From: Pseudomonadota bacterium
Lineage (GTDB): Bacteria > Pseudomonadota > Gammaproteobacteria > Steroidobacterales > Steroidobacteraceae
Assembly (NCBI GenBank): GCA_021820785.1
Contig: JAKADE010000123.1
Location: 1 to 7,549, forward strand
DNA length: 7,549 nt
Direction: 5' to 3'
This document shows, in pieces, positions 5,964-7,549 of the stretch (positions are counted from its first letter, which is position 1; every line of letters begins with the position of its first letter). The notes beneath the pieces were generated by a model. It did no database searches. It was not told the DNA's origin and was given only the letters and a program-made list of their open reading frames with translations. The position numbers and the translations under genes were made by a program.

Positions 5964-7492
5964 GCATCAGTCAGCCCGACGCCAACAGGCGCCTTCTGCC
6001 ACGATGGCGGTCTTCGGAAGCGACCATCTCGACAGCGGAACTCGCGAGTACCTCGACCGTACAGAAGGAACCCGAGCCAGATGCGCACTTCGAGGAGCGC
6101 AAGCTCGAATGGGAACACGAGCATTCCATTGAGGTTGCCGCCGAATTGGTTGCCTCAGGCATTGTGCTCGGTCGCCTCAATGAGGTCGAGCCTGCGGTCC
6201 GGATGCTGGCAGACAATGCGTCCGATGCCACCCCGAGCATCCGGGCGGTCGCTCGGCGTGCGCTTGATGAGCGCTCAACAAACCCAACGGAGTCACCGAG
6301 ACTTCGTCCCGGACGCCTCGATCCGACCGCTATTTACAGCCGAATCAGTGCATTGCGTCGACACGTGCATCTGCACCCGCGCGATGCCTACGCGTGGGTC
6401 GACCTCGCGCGGCTCTACACCATCTTGGGCCAGACATCGAGCGCCGATCGGGCGATCCGCATCGCCATTCGCCTCGCGCCAGAGGATCGGTTCGTATTGC
6501 GATCGGCCGTTCGGTACTTCGTGCACGTCGAGGATCCGCCGGCTGCACAACGGCTCCTGAACGGCGCGCGCGCAACACGGGTCGATCCGTGGCTCATCGC
6601 GGCGGAAATCTCGGTATCGCAAGTCGCCAATCGGCGCAGCCTGACGGCGTCCATCGGGCAGCGCGGCCTTGATCATTCCCGGTGGACTCCCCGGAGCAGT
6701 TCCGAACTGGCGGGTGCCCTCGGGACTTTGCTTCTTGAGGATGGTGCGACGCAAAAGGCGCGGCAATTCTTTCGACGCAGCCTCGAGGATCCGACCGAGA
6801 ACGCGATTGCCCAAGCTCAGTGGGCCAGTCAACGTACTTCGGGTCTCGTCGTACCCGCACCATTGTTCCAGCAGCCCACCACTTACGAGGCTCAGGCGCT
6901 GCGTGCTCGCCTCGACGGTCGCTGGGAGGCCGCCATCTCGAGCAGCTGGGAATGGGCCGACTTCGAGCCGACCTCAAGTCGACCCTTAATGATGGGGTCC
7001 TATGTGGCAAGCGTGGTGTACGGGGATGGTACCACCGTACTTGATTTCAGCGAACGCGGTCTGGATGCGGAACCCCATAATCCGGGTTTGCTTAATAACA
7101 AAGCGGTTGGACTCGCCTATCTCGGTCGAGTCTCGGAAGCGGTAACGATTCTCGCCAAAGTCGCAATCGACGCGAGCCCACAGTTCATTCAACCAGCCCT
7201 CTATGCGACGACCGGACTTCTCGCGTTTCGTGCTGGCGATTTCGCGACAGGACGGAAACTCTACGAAAGAGCCGCGACTCACCCCTACACCAAACGGGAT
7301 CGCGATGTGCGCATTCTCGCTCTGTGGCACCTGGCGTTGGAGGAGGCTCTCGCGCGAACCGATCAGGCCGAGGCTGCCGCTGCACGGGCGGAGCGTGCGA
7401 GCAAAGACACCAAGCTCGCCGAGGTGGCGGCACTTCGAAAACGTCTCGAGGGGGCCAAGAGCGAAGCGCATGCGGGCCGAAGCCGACATTGA
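5960..7492 (+). CDS. TPR-repeat protein, coupled partner of the kinase
   Basis: A 510-residue soluble helical-repeat protein starting at the ATG that overlaps the kinase stop (ATGA), with AAGG 7 nt upstream; the two products are probably made in fixed proportion. Residues 1-40 look unstructured apart from LPRWRSSEATISTAEL (13-28), which stands out as a possible short motif. Helices about 55-103 resemble a HEAT-like pair. The clearest TPR unit is about 142-175 (DAYAWVDLARLY...ADRAIRIAIRLAP). Further units lie at about 374-407 (NPGLLNNKAVGLAYLGRVSEAV) and 412-445 (GLLAFRAGDFATGRKLYERA), and helices continue to about 498. The region between, about 180-370, is probably degenerate TPR. No enzymatic motif is recognisable. 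TPR proteins are interaction scaffolds, so this is likely a regulator, sensor or substrate of the kinase. Its 3' half is less GC-rich than tniB (about 53% in 7081-7140 against about 83% in 1261-1320), which may reflect a separate origin. Confidence 0.82.
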   Translation: MSISQPDANRRLLPRWRSSEATISTAELASTSTVQKEPEPDAHFEERKLEWEHEHSIEVAAELVASGIVLGRLNEVEPAVRMLADNASDATPSIRAVARRALDERSTNPTESPRLRPGRLDPTAIYSRISALRRHVHLHPRDAYAWVDLARLYTILGQTSSADRAIRIAIRLAPEDRFVLRSAVRYFVHVEDPPAAQRLLNGARATRVDPWLIAAEISVSQVANRRSLTASIGQRGLDHSRWTPRSSSELAGALGTLLLEDGATQKARQFFRRSLEDPTENAIAQAQWASQRTSGLVVPAPLFQQPTTYEAQALRARLDGRWEAAISSSWEWADFEPTSSRPLMMGSYVASVVYGDGTTVLDFSERGLDAEPHNPGLLNNKAVGLAYLGRVSEAVTILAKVAIDASPQFIQPALYATTGLLAFRAGDFATGRKLYERAATHPYTKRDRDVRILALWHLALEEALARTDQAEAAAARAERASKDTKLAEVAALRKRLEGAKSEAHAGRSRH

Positions 7493-7549
7493 CAGGTGCA
7501 CAAAGGACCAGCGGCGGCCGCTGCAGATCATTTGTGTCACTCGGGTCAA
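7493..7549. other. Non-coding tail of the window after the TPR gene
   Basis: These 57 bases contain no open frame that I would call a gene. Apart from the small hairpin at 7509-7523 I see no identifiable site. Whether this is the end of the cargo operon or a spacer before another gene cannot be decided from the window. Confidence 0.5.
7509..7523 (+). terminator. Small GC hairpin after the TPR gene, possible weak terminator
   Basis: CAGCGG (7509-7514) and CCGCTG (7518-7523) can pair as a 6-bp GC-rich stem with a 3-base loop, 16 nt after the TPR stop codon. No clean T-run follows, only ATTTGTGT several bases later, so intrinsic termination would be weak. Confidence 0.25.

Noticed and set aside
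7486..7500. TTGACAGGTGCAC at the TPR stop codon as a right-hand transposon end
   Set aside because: It overlaps coding sequence, and only TGACAGG recurs (near 134) without extended similarity, so I cannot support it.
7533..7549. TGTCACTCGGGTCAA at the window edge as a transposon terminal repeat
   Set aside because: Tn402-type ends start with TGTC, but the orientation would be that of a left end, there is no matching copy in the window, and the sequence is cut off. A 9-base match of its complement to 3772-3780 can occur by chance.
1..7549. CRISPR array, tRNA or rRNA genes
   Set aside because: No regularly spaced repeats, cloverleaf-like sequences or rRNA-like segments were seen on either strand.

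Overview
This is a high-GC window, clearly bacterial and most likely from a proteobacterium; I cannot narrow it further from sequence alone. It is the inside of a Tn402/Tn5053-type (TniABQ) transposon carrying cargo. The window starts inside the transposon, in the last codons of a probable tniA/tnsB transposase gene, and ends just after a cargo gene. Neither transposon end is visible.

Layout. (i) Positions 2-2596, plus strand, hold the transposition operon: the tail of a TniA-like DDE transposase, then TniB (AAA+ ATPase), then TniQ (zinc-binding target-selection protein). The genes are tightly packed, with a 4-bp gap and then an ATGA overlap. (ii) Positions 2530-3675, minus strand, hold a tyrosine recombinase whose 3' end runs 67 bp into tniQ. 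(iii) Positions 3676-3723, possibly to 3774, form an AT-rich divergent intergenic region with inverted repeats and a recombinase promoter. (iv) Positions 3724-4839, plus strand, hold a KfrA_N-type DNA-binding protein with a long coiled coil. (v) Positions 4884-7492, plus strand, are a two-gene cargo operon: a soluble Hanks-type Ser/Thr protein kinase and a TPR-repeat protein, joined by an ATGA overlap. (vi) Positions 7493-7549 are non-coding with a small hairpin.

How it may work together. TniA/TniB/TniQ elements move replicatively and leave cointegrates, which the classical members resolve with a serine resolvase (TniR/TniC) at a res site. No serine resolvase is seen here. Its usual place beside tniQ is taken by a tyrosine recombinase divergent from a coiled-coil DNA-binding protein across a short AT-rich region. 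That is the organisation of the TnpS/TnpT/rst cointegrate-resolution module known from Tn4651/Tn4652-type Tn3-family transposons. I infer that this element combines a Tn5053-type transposition module with a TnpS/TnpT-type resolution module.

The kinase-TPR pair is not a transposition component and is best read as cargo. A cytosolic kinase coupled to a repeat-protein partner on a mobile element fits a signalling or defence role, but nothing in the sequence proves this. It is the part of the window most likely to be undescribed.
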